The notes below the pieces were generated by a model. The model had not been told where the DNA came from, did not search any database, and worked only from the letters and a program-made list of their open reading frames with translations. The position numbers and the translations under genes are program-made. Source: Bacteroidales bacterium (GTDB lineage: Bacteria > Bacteroidota > Bacteroidia > Bacteroidales > ML635J-15). Taken from it: 33,176 nucleotides of DNA. Below, piece by piece: positions 7,037 to 16,410 of the stretch (its first letter is position 1; each line of letters opens with the position of its first letter). The stretch covers positions 1 through 33,176 of the forward strand of contig JAFZLK010000034.1 in NCBI GenBank assembly GCA_017551515.1, in the 5' to 3' direction.

Positions 7037-8452
7037 TTAATTACCTTTTGTCAATTCAGTAAAATATTTGAACAGAAGTCTTGTCGGCACGGATGTTCCG
7101 CCATTTCCGCGATATGAATCCTTCTTTTCTGTGAAAGCTGGTCCTGCAATGTCGAGGTGAACCCACTTGTAATCAGTAAAATGCTTTAGGAACATTGCTG
7201 CCGTAATTGTTCCGCCATAACGACTTCCACAATTCTTCAAATCAGCAATCGGCGATTTCAACTGCTCTGCAAAATCATCCCACAATGGCAATTCAATCAG
7301 TCTTTCCCACACATTGAAGCCAAACTTCTTCAGTTTTTCAATGTTCTCTGTAGAATTGCCAAGTACTGCGGTATTCTTTTCTCCGACTGCAACGATTGCA
7401 GCACCAGTAAGTGTAGCAATGTCGATTACAAGTTCAGGATTGTACTTCTTGGCGTAAGCAAGCGCATCGGCAAGAATCAGACGACCTTCGGCATCGGTAT
7501 TGGCGATTTCAACTGTAGTGCCATCGTACATTGTAATAATGTCCTCGGGAACATACGCTGTCGCTCCTATCCTATTTTCGGTTGCAGGAACAAGTCCATA
7601 AACCTTCACTGGAACTTTCGCCTTTGCCAAAGCCACAATAGTGCCGACAACTGCAGCTCCTCCCGACTTGTCGCTCTTCATGGTATCCATCGAACTTGAT
7701 GGCTTAAGGTCGTAACCGCCAGTATCGAACACAAGTCCCTTGCCTACAAGAATATACGGATGTTCGTTGATTGCATTATCTGGTTCCCACTTCAAAATGC
7801 TGAATGTTGGCGGCTCAACGCTACCACGGTTAACAGCCAAAAGTCCGCCCATTTTCAGGCTTTCGATTTGCATCTTGTCAAGAATTTCCGTCTTAAAGCC
7901 ATATTCCTTGCCCAATCTCTCTATTTCTTCCGAAAGTTTCTTGGCTGTCATGTACGACAATGGCTCGTTAATTATATCTCGGGCAATGAAAACACCATCT
8001 ACCAGACTATTGAGACAAACAACATCCGCATCATTGACATTGCCGACAATGTTTATTTCCGACAATGTGACCATCTTTTTCTCTTTCAGGTACTTGTCGA
8101 AACGATAGTTAGCAAGTTCGATACCTTCAGCCAAATCAAGAGCAAAACCTTTTTCAGTATGGTCAACAATACACAACGATGTATATTTCTGAGCATTAAG
8201 CGTATCCGAAATTGTACATCCGTTCATACGGACATTCTCGCGCTGCTCGTCAAGAGACTTTTCTGCATCTGGCTTCACAAAAAAGCACAGTCTGTCGTAA
8301 AGATTCAATGTCGCATAATCCTTTTTTTCAAGGGTTTTGCACAAATATTCGGTTTCCTTTTCTCCGAAACCCAAAAATTTTATCTTATCAACATCAGCGA
8401 CAATGTAGGCAACATTACCGCAATTATCGTAATTTCCAATTTTTCTTATCAT
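7037..8452 (-). CDS. Leucyl aminopeptidase family protein (M17)
   Basis: This 471-residue protein is a cytosolic two-metal aminopeptidase of peptidase family M17 that releases N-terminal residues from peptides. The catalytic C-terminal domain shows all expected ligands: K238 and D243 in VGKGLVFDTGG (236-246), D261 in KSDKSGG, and D320/E322 in the signature NTDAEGRLILADAL (318-331). The catalytic Lys250 (DLKPSSSM) and Arg324 are also present. The N-terminal about 150 residues are divergent, as is usual in the family. The zinc-ribbon gene lies 14 nt upstream in the same direction and is probably co-transcribed. The stop codon abuts an AT-rich repeat cluster. Substrate preference is not inferable. 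Confidence 0.95.
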   Translation of the reverse strand: MIRKIGNYDNCGNVAYIVADVDKIKFLGFGEKETEYLCKTLEKKDYATLNLYDRLCFFVKPDAEKSLDEQRENVRMNGCTISDTLNAQKYTSLCIVDHTEKGFALDLAEGIELANYRFDKYLKEKKMVTLSEINIVGNVNDADVVCLNSLVDGVFIARDIINEPLSYMTAKKLSEEIERLGKEYGFKTEILDKMQIESLKMGGLLAVNRGSVEPPTFSILKWEPDNAINEHPYILVGKGLVFDTGGYDLKPSSSMDTMKSDKSGGAAVVGTIVALAKAKVPVKVYGLVPATENRIGATAYVPEDIITMYDGTTVEIANTDAEGRLILADALAYAKKYNPELVIDIATLTGAAIVAVGEKNTAVLGNSTENIEKLKKFGFNVWERLIELPLWDDFAEQLKSPIADLKNCGSRYGGTITAAMFLKHFTDYKWVHLDIAGPAFTEKKDSYRGNGGTSVPTRLLFKYFTELTKGN

Positions 8453-8466
8453 CTGTTATCTAGCTT

Positions 8467-8841
8467 TTAATCAACATATTCCTTCTTACGCACAATCACC
8501 ACAAACTCACTATCAATGTAATAACCGTAGTCGTAACAATAGAAGTAAACCTTATCAGTCTTTGTCCGATAAATGTTTGTCATGTAGTCGAATTTGAAGC
8601 CTTCCTTGGCTAATTTGTCCTTAGGAATAGAATGTCTCTCCTTGTCAGGCTTTTCAATTTTTGCGTACTGATCGCACAAAATCTGGCGATTTTTCTTCAG
8701 CAGACGGTTAATTTTGTATGTGACATTGTTGTCTTCCTGTTTCAACTGATTATTATAGGTATTACGGCATTGGTCGCAACAAAATTTTTTATCGGCACGA
8801 CCGTCAAATTCCGTATGGCAAACTGGACAAATCCTTTTCAT
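8467..8841 (-). CDS. Small zinc-ribbon protein
   Basis: This 124-residue protein starts at ATG 8841, favoured over a TTG two codons upstream. The first 30 residues form a treble-clef or zinc-ribbon-like module: CPVC (5-8), a basic spacer, then FCCDQCRNTYNNQ (Cys21, 22 and 25). A charged helical region (about 40-75) follows, then a Tyr-rich C-terminus (TDKVYFYCYDYGYYIDSEFVVIV). Many Bacteroidota encode similar small proteins of unknown role; a nucleic-acid-binding or structural role is plausible. It is the first gene of a likely two-gene unit with the M17 aminopeptidase. A TAAATTTG -7 box lies 22 bp upstream on the minus strand (8864-8871), supporting the chosen start. Confidence 0.82.
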   Translation of the reverse strand: MKRICPVCHTEFDGRADKKFCCDQCRNTYNNQLKQEDNNVTYKINRLLKKNRQILCDQYAKIEKPDKERHSIPKDKLAKEGFKFDYMTNIYRTKTDKVYFYCYDYGYYIDSEFVVIVRKKEYVD

Positions 8842-8863
8842 ATACAATTTTGTTAAGCAGTGG

Positions 8864-8871
8864 CAAATTTA
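8864..8871 (-). promoter_or_regulatory. -7 box for zinc-ribbon/aminopeptidase unit
   Basis: CAAATTTA on plus reads TAAATTTG on minus, an exact TAnnTTTG match 22 bp before the ATG at 8841. The -33 element is not evident. Confidence 0.5.
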
Positions 8872-8930
8872 AACATTTTTTCGGATTTGCCATTATCTGC
8901 GAAAAACATTATTTTCGCACCGTTGAAAAA

Positions 8931-8938
8931 TAATTTTG
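8931..8938 (+). promoter_or_regulatory. Candidate -7 box for TonB-dependent receptor gene
   Basis: TAATTTTG matches TAnnTTTG and lies 76 bp before the ATG at 9015. It is divergent from the zinc-ribbon promoter box about 60 bp away. Confidence 0.4.
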
Positions 8939-9014
8939 AGTTTGAGCCGTTTCTCTTTTATTCGGTTCGGAAATATTTTTGAATGAAGGTTTTAGCAAAA
9001 CTGTTTCAAGTACA

Positions 9015-11477
9015 ATGAAACGCTTTGTATTGTTAATATTCGCATTTCTGCTGGCACTCGAATGCCTGTCGCAGAATATCGCTGGCACAGTTATCGACGA
9101 TGCCGGCAATCCGCTTTACGATGCAAACGTAATGATTGGCGGTTCAAGACAAAGCGGTTACACAAACAAAGATGGAAAATTTTCAATAAAGTGCAAAAAA
9201 GGTGATGTCAGAGTTGTTATATCATACGGAGGTCTTGAGCAATACGATGAGAAACACACAGTTGGCGACAACGGACTCGACATCGGCACAATAGTGCTAC
9301 ATCAGGCATACAGTCCTACCGACAGTCTTCATGTGCTCGAAGCCATTTCCGACAAACAAACTCCAATGACATTCGACACATACAACGCCAACTACATAGA
9401 AAGCCGAAACATAGTCAGCGATATTCCTAGCATTCTGGAACATACGCCATCGTTTGTTGCTCTATCAGAAAATGGTTCTGGAATAGGATTTACCAGCTTC
9501 CGCATTCGCGGAATGAGCCGTGATGCAATTAATGTAACAATCAATGGCATACAGCTTTGCGATGCTGAATCACGACAAACATTTTTTCATCATCTGCCCG
9601 ACTTTGCCACATCGGTCAGCAATATAAGCATAACACGCGGAGCAGGCTCATCGTCAAGCGGAACATACGCATACGGAGCAAGCATCGACCTGACAACCGA
9701 AACGCCAAGCGCAAAACCATACGGCGACATAAACATAATGGGCGGTTCGTTCAGCACGATCAAGGCAAGCATTTCGGCAGGAACAGGATTAACAAAAAAC
9801 GGATTTTCCATCGACCTGCGAATGTCGAAACTACTTAGCGATGGATACATAGACATGTCAGGTACCAACCAGAATGCAATAATGTTGAGCGCAACATGGC
9901 GAGGAAAAAACAACTCACTAAACGCCAACATCATGTACAGCAAAACGAAAAACGGAATATCAAATATGGGATGTCCATCCCAATACATTGATGTAAACAG
10001 AAGGTACAATTCGGCAGGCGAATATTTCAGTTCCAACGGCACAAAACAATACTACGGCGACACCGAGGAGAACCATCAGCAGACACACGTACAGCTTATA
10101 TATTCGCAAAAAATATGGAACAGCATAGAACTCAATATAAAAGCCTTCTACAATTATAGCGACGGCTACAGCGAAGAATACAAGAACAAGCAAAATTTTT
10201 CGAGCTACGGAATGCCAAATATTTCGTTGCCGATAGTAGTTTCGCACGAAGGTCAAATTTTCACGACCACAACAACCATTACACAAACCGACCTAATCAG
10301 AAGACGTGCAAAAACTAGCAACTATTATGGCGGCATAGTCACTGCCACACATAGCATAGGCAACTTTGTGAACACATTCGGACTAACAGGACATTTCTAC
10401 GACGGCTCGTATTTAGGAAACATAATATGGATGCAATATGCTGGAAATACAGACAAGGACCATAAATGGTACAGCAACACCAGCGACAAGAACGAATACA
10501 GCGCGTTCTACAAAGCGGAATACACCTTTATAAAAAAAGTAACACTATATGCCGACCTGCAGTACCGAATGATTAATTATGAAATGAATGGAACAGATTG
10601 CGCTTCGAGCACAAACGGCAAAATGAGAACCATAAAGGAAGACCTTGACTTCAACTTTTTCAATCCGAAAGGCGGAATAAACTACGAAATCAACAATAAG
10701 ATGAGAGTCTATGCATCTGTTGCGCACTCCCACAGGGAACCATCGCGCGAAAACATCAACTACGCAAACGAAAATGGCAAAAGCATAGAATCGGAAGCAC
10801 TAGTCGATTACGAACTTGGATATTCATACAAATCGAGAATCTTTTCGGGCGGACTGAACCTATATTATATGGATTTCTGGAACCAGATAGTACCGACAGG
10901 CGAATTTTCGCAGGACGGCTACTACATAATGACAAATGTTGACAGAAGCTATCGTGCAGGAGTGGAATTGGCAACAACAATAAACCCACACAGACGCGTA
11001 AACATAAACGCCAACGCTACTTTCAGCAGAAACAAAATAGCAAACTACACTTTTACCGCACACACATACGACAACACATTACCCGAAGGTTCCAGAGAGA
11101 TAAGCTTAAGCAACACTAACTCCGCTTTCTCACCCGAAATAATTGCCTCTGGCGACATCCGTTACAACATTTTCGGAAAATTCAATATTTACTACAGGGT
11201 AAAGTATGTCGGGAAACAATATCTTGACAACACTTCGAGCAACGACAGGGCAATAAAGGCCTATTGTATAAGCAGTGCAGGATTTGACTACGAAATAGTT
11301 ACCAAATATGTAAAAGGTCTGCGATTCAAGTTCGAAGCTAACAACCTTTTCAATACAAAATATTGTGACAATGGATATGGAGAACTATGGTACGAAAACG
11401 GTGTTGAAAAATCTGTCGCGAGCTATTTTCCGCAAGCAGGAATAAACTTCATGGGCGGAGTTACAATATCGTTCTAA
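9015..11477 (+). CDS. TonB-dependent receptor with N-terminal CarboxypepD_reg-like domain
   Basis: It is an outer-membrane, TonB-energised transporter. The start is placed at ATG 9015 because a standard signal peptide (MKRFVLLIFAFLLALECLSQ) begins there; an upstream in-frame ATG at 8979 would add 12 polar residues before it. The 820-residue protein has a CarboxypepD_reg-like domain (about 21-100: AGTVIDDAGNPLYDANV...GYTNKDGKFSIK) and a plug domain (about 110-230: RNIVSDIPSILEHTPSF, then SFRIRGMSRDAINVTINGI). The large beta-barrel ends in a terminal aromatic residue (INFMGGVTISF). There is no SusD-like partner, so it is probably not a glycan (Sus-type) system. The ligand (siderophore, haem, cobalamin or other) cannot be told. 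The gene is monocistronic, and its 3' end lies 12 bp from the converging lipoprotein gene. Confidence 0.93.
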   Translation: MKRFVLLIFAFLLALECLSQNIAGTVIDDAGNPLYDANVMIGGSRQSGYTNKDGKFSIKCKKGDVRVVISYGGLEQYDEKHTVGDNGLDIGTIVLHQAYSPTDSLHVLEAISDKQTPMTFDTYNANYIESRNIVSDIPSILEHTPSFVALSENGSGIGFTSFRIRGMSRDAINVTINGIQLCDAESRQTFFHHLPDFATSVSNISITRGAGSSSSGTYAYGASIDLTTETPSAKPYGDINIMGGSFSTIKASISAGTGLTKNGFSIDLRMSKLLSDGYIDMSGTNQNAIMLSATWRGKNNSLNANIMYSKTKNGISNMGCPSQYIDVNRRYNSAGEYFSSNGTKQYYGDTEENHQQTHVQLIYSQKIWNSIELNIKAFYNYSDGYSEEYKNKQNFSSYGMPNISLPIVVSHEGQIFTTTTTITQTDLIRRRAKTSNYYGGIVTATHSIGNFVNTFGLTGHFYDGSYLGNIIWMQYAGNTDKDHKWYSNTSDKNEYSAFYKAEYTFIKKVTLYADLQYRMINYEMNGTDCASSTNGKMRTIKEDLDFNFFNPKGGINYEINNKMRVYASVAHSHREPSRENINYANENGKSIESEALVDYELGYSYKSRIFSGGLNLYYMDFWNQIVPTGEFSQDGYYIMTNVDRSYRAGVELATTINPHRRVNINANATFSRNKIANYTFTAHTYDNTLPEGSREISLSNTNSAFSPEIIASGDIRYNIFGKFNIYYRVKYVGKQYLDNTSSNDRAIKAYCISSAGFDYEIVTKYVKGLRFKFEANNLFNTKYCDNGYGELWYENGVEKSVASYFPQAGINFMGGVTISF

Positions 11478-11489
11478 ACACACTCTCCA

Positions 11490-12125
11490 CTATTTATAAT
11501 AAACAATCTTCCGTTTTACAGTAGCATCACCTGACTTTAGTTCCGTCCAATTCCCTTGCTCGTCCTTTGATACGATGACCACCTCTGCCGACCATTCATC
11601 GCGAGTTTCCTCTGCCATATCCTCCGATACGAAATTGTAACCTACGACATTTCCATTGTCATCATACTCAATGTTGCACTCCGAATAGTAAGCGCCATCT
11701 CCAGCGCCAGTTAATGTAAGTCGCATTTTTTCCTTGTCGTAGTCAAACATCTCGCTTCCACCCGGTCCATCGTATGTAGAAACAATGTAGCCGTCATCAT
11801 CCCTGCCAATCATGACCTCGTTATCACCAGAATATTCGGTGGCATAGTTAACCAAATTGCCTTTTTCGTCAAACACAGCCTTGCGACCATTGGGATATTC
11901 CACCAACTTGACATGTCCATGAACTTCCATAAAAGCCAAGTCGGGAGTAATAAAAACAGGTTCTGCCACAACTTCTTCTATTTCAACAGCATTTGCAGTA
12001 TCGTTTACGAGCTGAGTTTTCTCATTAACAGCATCATTTTCAACATTGTCAGTCTTGTTATTACCACAAGACAGAACGGCAAGGCAAAACGCCAAGACAA
12101 AAGGCAAAAGCGATATTCTTCTCAT
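11490..12125 (-). CDS. Lipoprotein, hypothetical, YD-repeat-like
   Basis: The 211-residue protein begins with a type II signal sequence and a lipobox-like LAVLSC, giving lipidation at Cys20. An acidic low-complexity linker (about 25-55) follows. The remainder has repeated turns such as FDEKGNLVNY, RDDDGYIVSTYD and YDDNGNVVGYNF, reminiscent of YD-repeat or wall-associated-type beta hairpins. It is likely exposed on the periplasmic or outer-membrane surface. It lies 6 nt downstream of the SIMPL gene on the same strand, so the two are probably co-transcribed and may act together at the cell envelope. Specific function is unknown. Confidence 0.8.
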   Translation of the reverse strand: MRRISLLPFVLAFCLAVLSCGNNKTDNVENDAVNEKTQLVNDTANAVEIEEVVAEPVFITPDLAFMEVHGHVKLVEYPNGRKAVFDEKGNLVNYATEYSGDNEVMIGRDDDGYIVSTYDGPGGSEMFDYDKEKMRLTLTGAGDGAYYSECNIEYDDNGNVVGYNFVSEDMAEETRDEWSAEVVIVSKDEQGNWTELKSGDATVKRKIVYYK

Positions 12126-12131
12126 AACAGA

Positions 12132-12845
12132 CTACTTCAAGAAATATTCAATCGTTGTCACCACCCTTACCATTTTAATATAAGGTGTATTTTCATCGCG
12201 GTCGTAAATGGAGAACTGACCTTGCGAAGCAGTCTTTATTCCTCCAAGTGTGCTTTCCGAATCGGCGGCGAACTTTTCGGCTACAGCACGGGCATTGCGG
12301 GTTGCCTCCTCCACCATTTCGGGCTTCAACTCGTTAAGTCCGTTGAATGAAAAACTTGTTTGATGTTCCCAGCTCGACTCACAGGTAATGCCCGCACTAA
12401 AAAATTCATCTTGACGCGAAATAAGGTCACGAACTTTGTCAACTTGGTCTGATGCAACAGTTATAACCGATTTCAACTGATAGCGGTAAGGTATTTCTGT
12501 CGTTGACCAGCGGTCAGCTTCACGGTCATCAGCCGAAATTGGAGCCACACTTATTTCATTTTCCGAAATACCATTTTCTTTCAAGAAGTTAACAATGAAC
12601 TTGTTTTTGCCATTTACTGTGGAATACAACTCCGTCAAGTTGTTGCCTACTTCCTTGAACACAATCGGCCAAATGACATGGTCGGCTTTCACCTCGTGTT
12701 CCGACAAACCCTTTACTGAAACATATCTGTCCTTGTCGGCATAACTGCCAATTCCAGACTTAACAAACACACCATGACCAACAAGTCCAATAACCAAGCC
12801 CAACATTATCAAAAGGGCTGACACAATAACATTCTTTGTATTCAT
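12132..12845 (-). CDS. SIMPL (DUF541) domain protein
   Basis: The start is set at ATG 12845, which gives a 237-residue protein with a clean N-terminal membrane anchor (MNTKNVIVSALLIMLGLVIG). A longer frame to 12905 adds a basic segment that is unlikely to be translated. The body matches the SIMPL/DUF541 family: VSVKGLSEHEVKADHVIWPI near residue 42, a central 'ISENEISVAPISADDR' segment, and the C-terminal 'EEATRNARAVAEKFA' helix followed by the final strand VRVVTTIEYFLK. Family members are periplasmic or envelope proteins, mostly of unknown function. The gene is upstream of, and almost contiguous with, a lipoprotein gene. Confidence 0.9.
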   Translation of the reverse strand: MNTKNVIVSALLIMLGLVIGLVGHGVFVKSGIGSYADKDRYVSVKGLSEHEVKADHVIWPIVFKEVGNNLTELYSTVNGKNKFIVNFLKENGISENEISVAPISADDREADRWSTTEIPYRYQLKSVITVASDQVDKVRDLISRQDEFFSAGITCESSWEHQTSFSFNGLNELKPEMVEEATRNARAVAEKFAADSESTLGGIKTASQGQFSIYDRDENTPYIKMVRVVTTIEYFLK

Positions 12846-12916
12846 AACAATATTTTTTTTGCAAAGATTGAAAATTATAACATTCCACCAAACTCTTTTT
12901 TTCATTTTTTACAAAC

Positions 12917-12963
12917 AAAAAAAAGGTGTCTAATACTTGGGGATATATCAGACACCAAAAATA
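12917..12963 (-). promoter_or_regulatory. Terminator-like hairpin directly after a -7 box, upstream of SIMPL
   Basis: On the minus strand TATTTTTG (12963-12956) matches TAnnTTTG. It overlaps the start of a hairpin, GGTGTCT/AGACACC (12956-12950 with 12931-12925), which is followed by eight T and a T-rich stretch. The SIMPL ATG is about 80 nt further on. The hairpin and U-run look like an intrinsic terminator, yet no gene precedes it on that strand. It may attenuate the SIMPL transcript, end an antisense transcript, or be part of a very short RNA. Confidence 0.5.
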
Positions 12964-13329
12964 AACCAATCTATGAAAAAATGAAAAAAATGAAAAAAAT
13001 TAAGATGCAATTTCATTTCGCTTTCCATCAGTCAATTCGTTCATCAACCTCGGATTGCGAAGCAAAAATACCAATTCATTTTAATACAAAGCAACAAAAA
13101 ATTAAAACAATATACCTAAGCATAATATTTTTAAACAAACAAACAATAAACAAATACTAAATATTTGCAAAATTATTGTTCACATGTGTAAATATGTAGC
13201 TGATATTGTACTTAACATCACTTTTTTCCAAAACGACACCATTGCCCTTATATCATTGATTTTCCCACCTGTTAAAATTTTTGTTACTTATTATTTCAAA
13301 TCAGCGTGGGTTTGCAAATCAATTATTCT

Positions 13330-13337
13330 TATTTTTG
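13330..13337 (+). promoter_or_regulatory. -7 box for tdk-murF/alr
   Basis: TATTTTTG matches TAnnTTTG and lies 17 bp before the tdk ATG at 13355. A TTTG at 13311-13314 is nearer than the usual -33 spacing. The box supports the start at 13355 over the longer frame beginning at 13184. Confidence 0.5.
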
Positions 13338-13354
13338 GAGAAAAATTTTTCACA

Positions 13355-13951
13355 ATGTTTCTTGAAAGGACGAGAAAAAGCGGACAGAAAACAGGATGGA
13401 TAGAAGTCATCGCCGGATCAATGTTTTCGGGCAAAACCGAGGAACTTATACGCCGTCTGCGCCGCGCCGAATTTGCAAAGCAGAAAGTCGAAATCTTCAA
13501 GCCGAGCATCGATGTGCGCTACTCGGAGGAAGATGTCGTTTCGCACAACGCCAACGCTATCCGCTCCACCCCTGTTTCCTCGTCTTCAAACATTCTGCTT
13601 CTAGCTACCGATGTCGATGTGGTCGGCATTGATGAGGCTCAATTCTTCGACAACGGCATTGTGGATGTATGTACCACCTTGGCAAACAACGGAATACGCG
13701 TAATCGTTGCAGGACTCGACATGGACTTCATGGGTCGCCCATTCGGACCTATGCCCGCACTTTTCGCTGTCGCTGAGGATGTTACCAAGGTTCACGCTAT
13801 CTGCACACACTGCGGGGAACTTGCACAATACAGCTATCGCAAGTCGCAGAACAAGGGCGTTGTCCTGCTCGGCGAAAAGGACATTTACGAACCGCTGTGC
13901 CGCAAGTGCTACAACGAAGCAATCGAAAACGACAAAAACAATCAAGAATAA
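13355..13951 (+). CDS. tdk: Thymidine kinase
   Basis: It phosphorylates thymidine to dTMP using ATP in the pyrimidine salvage pathway. The 198-residue protein has the type II thymidine kinase layout: P-loop GSMFSGKT (21-28), the DEAQFF motif (93-98) with catalytic Glu94, the zinc-binding pairs C150/C153 and C182/C185, and a lasso loop around '[22 protein letters not shown]'. Length is normal for the family. ATG 13355 is chosen because the frame upstream of it is AT-rich and hydrophobic without family similarity, and a -7 box lies just before it. The stop codon overlaps the start of the next gene (TAATG), indicating translational coupling with murF-alr. Confidence 0.97.
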   Translation: MFLERTRKSGQKTGWIEVIAGSMFSGKTEELIRRLRRAEFAKQKVEIFKPSIDVRYSEEDVVSHNANAIRSTPVSSSSNILLLATDVDVVGIDEAQFFDNGIVDVCTTLANNGIRVIVAGLDMDFMGRPFGPMPALFAVAEDVTKVHAICTHCGELAQYSYRKSQNKGVVLLGEKDIYEPLCRKCYNEAIENDKNNQE

Positions 13952-16410
13952 TGCAAACTTTCAGTTTAAAGGAAATATCGGAAATCGTTGCCGGTGAACT
14001 AGTTGGCGACGGAACCTTTGAATTTTCAAAAATTGTAACCGACAGCCGAAACATCATAAATCCGTCATCTTGTCTATTCGTTGCAGTAGTCGGCGAACAG
14101 CACGACGGACACAACTACATTGATGAAATCTACCGTTCAGGCGTAAAGGCTTTCCTAGTAAGCAAGGACATTGACATTACAAAACTGCGCGGAATTTCGT
14201 ACATAAAAGTCGCCAACACACTTGAAGCATTACAAAAAATAGCAACACATAAACGACTGAAATTCAACATTCCAGTCATTGGCATTACAGGTAGTAACGG
14301 AAAAACCATCGTCAAGGAATGGCTACACTATCTGCTAAGCCCGTATTTCAACATCACGCGCAGTCCCAAAAGCTACAACTCGCAGATAGGCGTTCCGCTG
14401 TCGGTGTGGTTGCTCGAAAAAGACACCGAACTCGCAATTTTCGAAGCAGGTATCTCCCAGCCCAACGAAATGGAATCGCTTGAGAAAATTATCCGCCCAA
14501 CAATCGGAATACTTACAAACATAGGAACCGCCCATCAGAGCAATTTTGAGTCGCGCGAACAAAAGATAGACGAGAAACTGAAACTATTTGAGCATTGTGA
14601 CACAATAATTTACAACTGCGATGACGAATATGTCCATTCAAAAATCATCAATTCGGGCATTGGTCGCAACCGCATAACATGGTCAGAAAAAGGCAACGGA
14701 ACCATCAACCTGCTCGAAAAGAGTTTCCAGAACGGCAAGAACAACATCATACTGCAGACCAAGCGCGATACCTATATGATAAATATCCCGTTTGGCGATG
14801 AAGGTTCAATCCAGAACTGTATCACCTGCTTCTGCGTGATGTACCTGTTCAACAAACTCGACAGCCAGACGATTTTCAAACAGTTCCGCTCACTACCGGG
14901 CATAAAGATGCGTCTTGAAACCCTCGACGGAATAAACAACAGCATCCTTATAAACGACAGCTACAACTCCGACATAAACTCGCTCGAAATAGCACTCGAC
15001 TACCTCAACCAAAAGAAGTCGAACCGCGAATCGGTAGTCATACTATCCGACATCCTACAAAACAACACCGATGAAGCGACTCTTTACAAAGAAGTTGCAA
15101 ATCTACTGAAGACCAAGCAAGTGGACAAGTTTGTCGGAATTGGGAAATCGATAATGCACAACAAAGACCTTTTCCAGATAAGGTCGAGGTTCTACTTGAA
15201 TACAGAACAATTCCTAAAAGCATACTCCTCGTTCGAATTCGACCGCAAGGCAATACTATTGAAAGGTGCGCGTGTGTTCCAGTTCGAAAAAATTTCGAAA
15301 AAACTCCAGAACCAGACACACGAAAGCGTCATCGAAACCGACCTCAGCCTGATGAAGCAGAACCTGCAGTTCTTCCAGTCGAAACTTGCACCCGGCACAA
15401 AGTTGACCGTAATGGTAAAAGCTTTCGCCTACGGAATAGGTTCGCTTGAAATAGCCAACTTCCTACAGCGCAACAAAGTTGATTATCTTGCTGTTGCAAT
15501 AGCCGATGAAGGCGTGGAACTACGAAACGCAGGCATCAAGACTCCTATCATTGTAATGAATCCCAACATCAATTCGTTGCAAAACATGATAGAGTACGGA
15601 CTTGAACCAGAGATTTATTCAACATCGCTTTTGAAGAAGCTAATCAGGGAGTTGAAGCGCAACCACACAGAGCATTTCCCGATACACATAAAGCTCGACA
15701 CAGGAATGCACCGTCTCGGTTTGAATGATGGCGACATCGATGAATTCTGCGCCGAAGCCACAAGCACCGACTGCATAAAGATTTCATCGGTATTCTCTCA
15801 CCTTGTCGGCAGTGACGACCCTGCATTGGACTATTTCACACACGAGCAGGTTGCAAGGTTCACTAGAATGTACGACCGCATTTGCGAACTCACAGACACG
15901 CGCCCGATGCGTCATATCCTCAACAGCGCAGGCATCATACGGTTCCCGCAGTACGACTTTGAGATGGCAAGACTTGGCATTGGTATTCACGGACTTATGC
16001 CACAAATTACAGATGCGCTCACACCAGTTACGACCTTTAAGTCTATAATTTCGCAGATTCACCATGTGCCGGCTGGCGAAACAGTTAGTTACAACCGCAA
16101 GGGCAAACTCGACCATGATGCTGTAATTGCAACAATTCCAGTCGGTTATGCCGATGGCATAGACCGTCACCTCGGAAACGGCAACTGGTATTTCATGGTA
16201 AACGGCAAGAAAGCCCCGATAATCGGCAATGTGTGCATGGACATGTGCATGATTGATATAACAGGCATAGATGCCGAAGAACGCGACGAGGTAATAATTT
16301 TCGGAATGGACAACACCATCTGCGACATGGCAAAGGTTCTCGGAACAATACCTTACGAAATACTAACGAGTATTCCTCACAGAATCAAGAGAATATACTT
16401 TGAAGAATAA
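13951..16410 (+). CDS. murF: Bifunctional UDP-MurNAc-tripeptide:D-Ala-D-Ala ligase / alanine racemase
   Basis: This 819-residue fusion unites two cytoplasmic peptidoglycan enzymes. The N-terminal MurF part (about 1-450) attaches D-Ala-D-Ala to the UDP-MurNAc-tripeptide; it has the ATP loop GITGSNGKT (111-119), FEAGISQPNEM, NIGTAHQ and the INDSYNS motif. The C-terminal part (about 465-819) is a fold-type III alanine racemase with PLP lysine K490 in MVKAFAYGIG, catalytic Tyr714 in VSYNRKG, and the IPVGYADGIDRHL and GNVCMDMCMIDIT motifs. This arrangement is common in Bacteroidota. The start at 13951 overlaps the tdk stop; the open frame upstream is only a shadow of tdk. Supplying D-Ala and using D-Ala-D-Ala in one polypeptide may assist flux, but the ddl step between them is separate. 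Confidence 0.96.
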   Translation: MQTFSLKEISEIVAGELVGDGTFEFSKIVTDSRNIINPSSCLFVAVVGEQHDGHNYIDEIYRSGVKAFLVSKDIDITKLRGISYIKVANTLEALQKIATHKRLKFNIPVIGITGSNGKTIVKEWLHYLLSPYFNITRSPKSYNSQIGVPLSVWLLEKDTELAIFEAGISQPNEMESLEKIIRPTIGILTNIGTAHQSNFESREQKIDEKLKLFEHCDTIIYNCDDEYVHSKIINSGIGRNRITWSEKGNGTINLLEKSFQNGKNNIILQTKRDTYMINIPFGDEGSIQNCITCFCVMYLFNKLDSQTIFKQFRSLPGIKMRLETLDGINNSILINDSYNSDINSLEIALDYLNQKKSNRESVVILSDILQNNTDEATLYKEVANLLKTKQVDKFVGIGKSIMHNKDLFQIRSRFYLNTEQFLKAYSSFEFDRKAILLKGARVFQFEKISKKLQNQTHESVIETDLSLMKQNLQFFQSKLAPGTKLTVMVKAFAYGIGSLEIANFLQRNKVDYLAVAIADEGVELRNAGIKTPIIVMNPNINSLQNMIEYGLEPEIYSTSLLKKLIRELKRNHTEHFPIHIKLDTGMHRLGLNDGDIDEFCAEATSTDCIKISSVFSHLVGSDDPALDYFTHEQVARFTRMYDRICELTDTRPMRHILNSAGIIRFPQYDFEMARLGIGIHGLMPQITDALTPVTTFKSIISQIHHVPAGETVSYNRKGKLDHDAVIATIPVGYADGIDRHLGNGNWYFMVNGKKAPIIGNVCMDMCMIDITGIDAEERDEVIIFGMDNTICDMAKVLGTIPYEILTSIPHRIKRIYFEE

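Larger units (their letters stand above)
12846..13354. other. Intergenic region between divergent SIMPL and tdk genes
   Basis: This AT-rich spacer of about 510 bp holds a hairpin with adjacent -7 box on the minus strand (12917-12963), a short run of ATGAAAAAA-like repeats (12973-13000) and the tdk -7 box. A 59-codon open frame from 12981 lacks convincing coding character. No RNA gene was recognised. Confidence 0.5.

Noticed and set aside
5884..7062. Long plus-strand open frame opposite pdxA
   Set aside because: Shadow of pdxA; the translation ends in the AT-rich repeat cluster and has no domain features.
9015..11477. SusC-type glycan importer
   Set aside because: No SusD-like gene beside it, and the length (820 residues) is shorter than typical SusC proteins (about 1000).
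12981..13160. About 59-codon open frame beginning with MKKMKKIKM
   Set aside because: Arises from an A-rich microrepeat and continues as low-complexity Lys/Asn/Ile sequence; no coding character.
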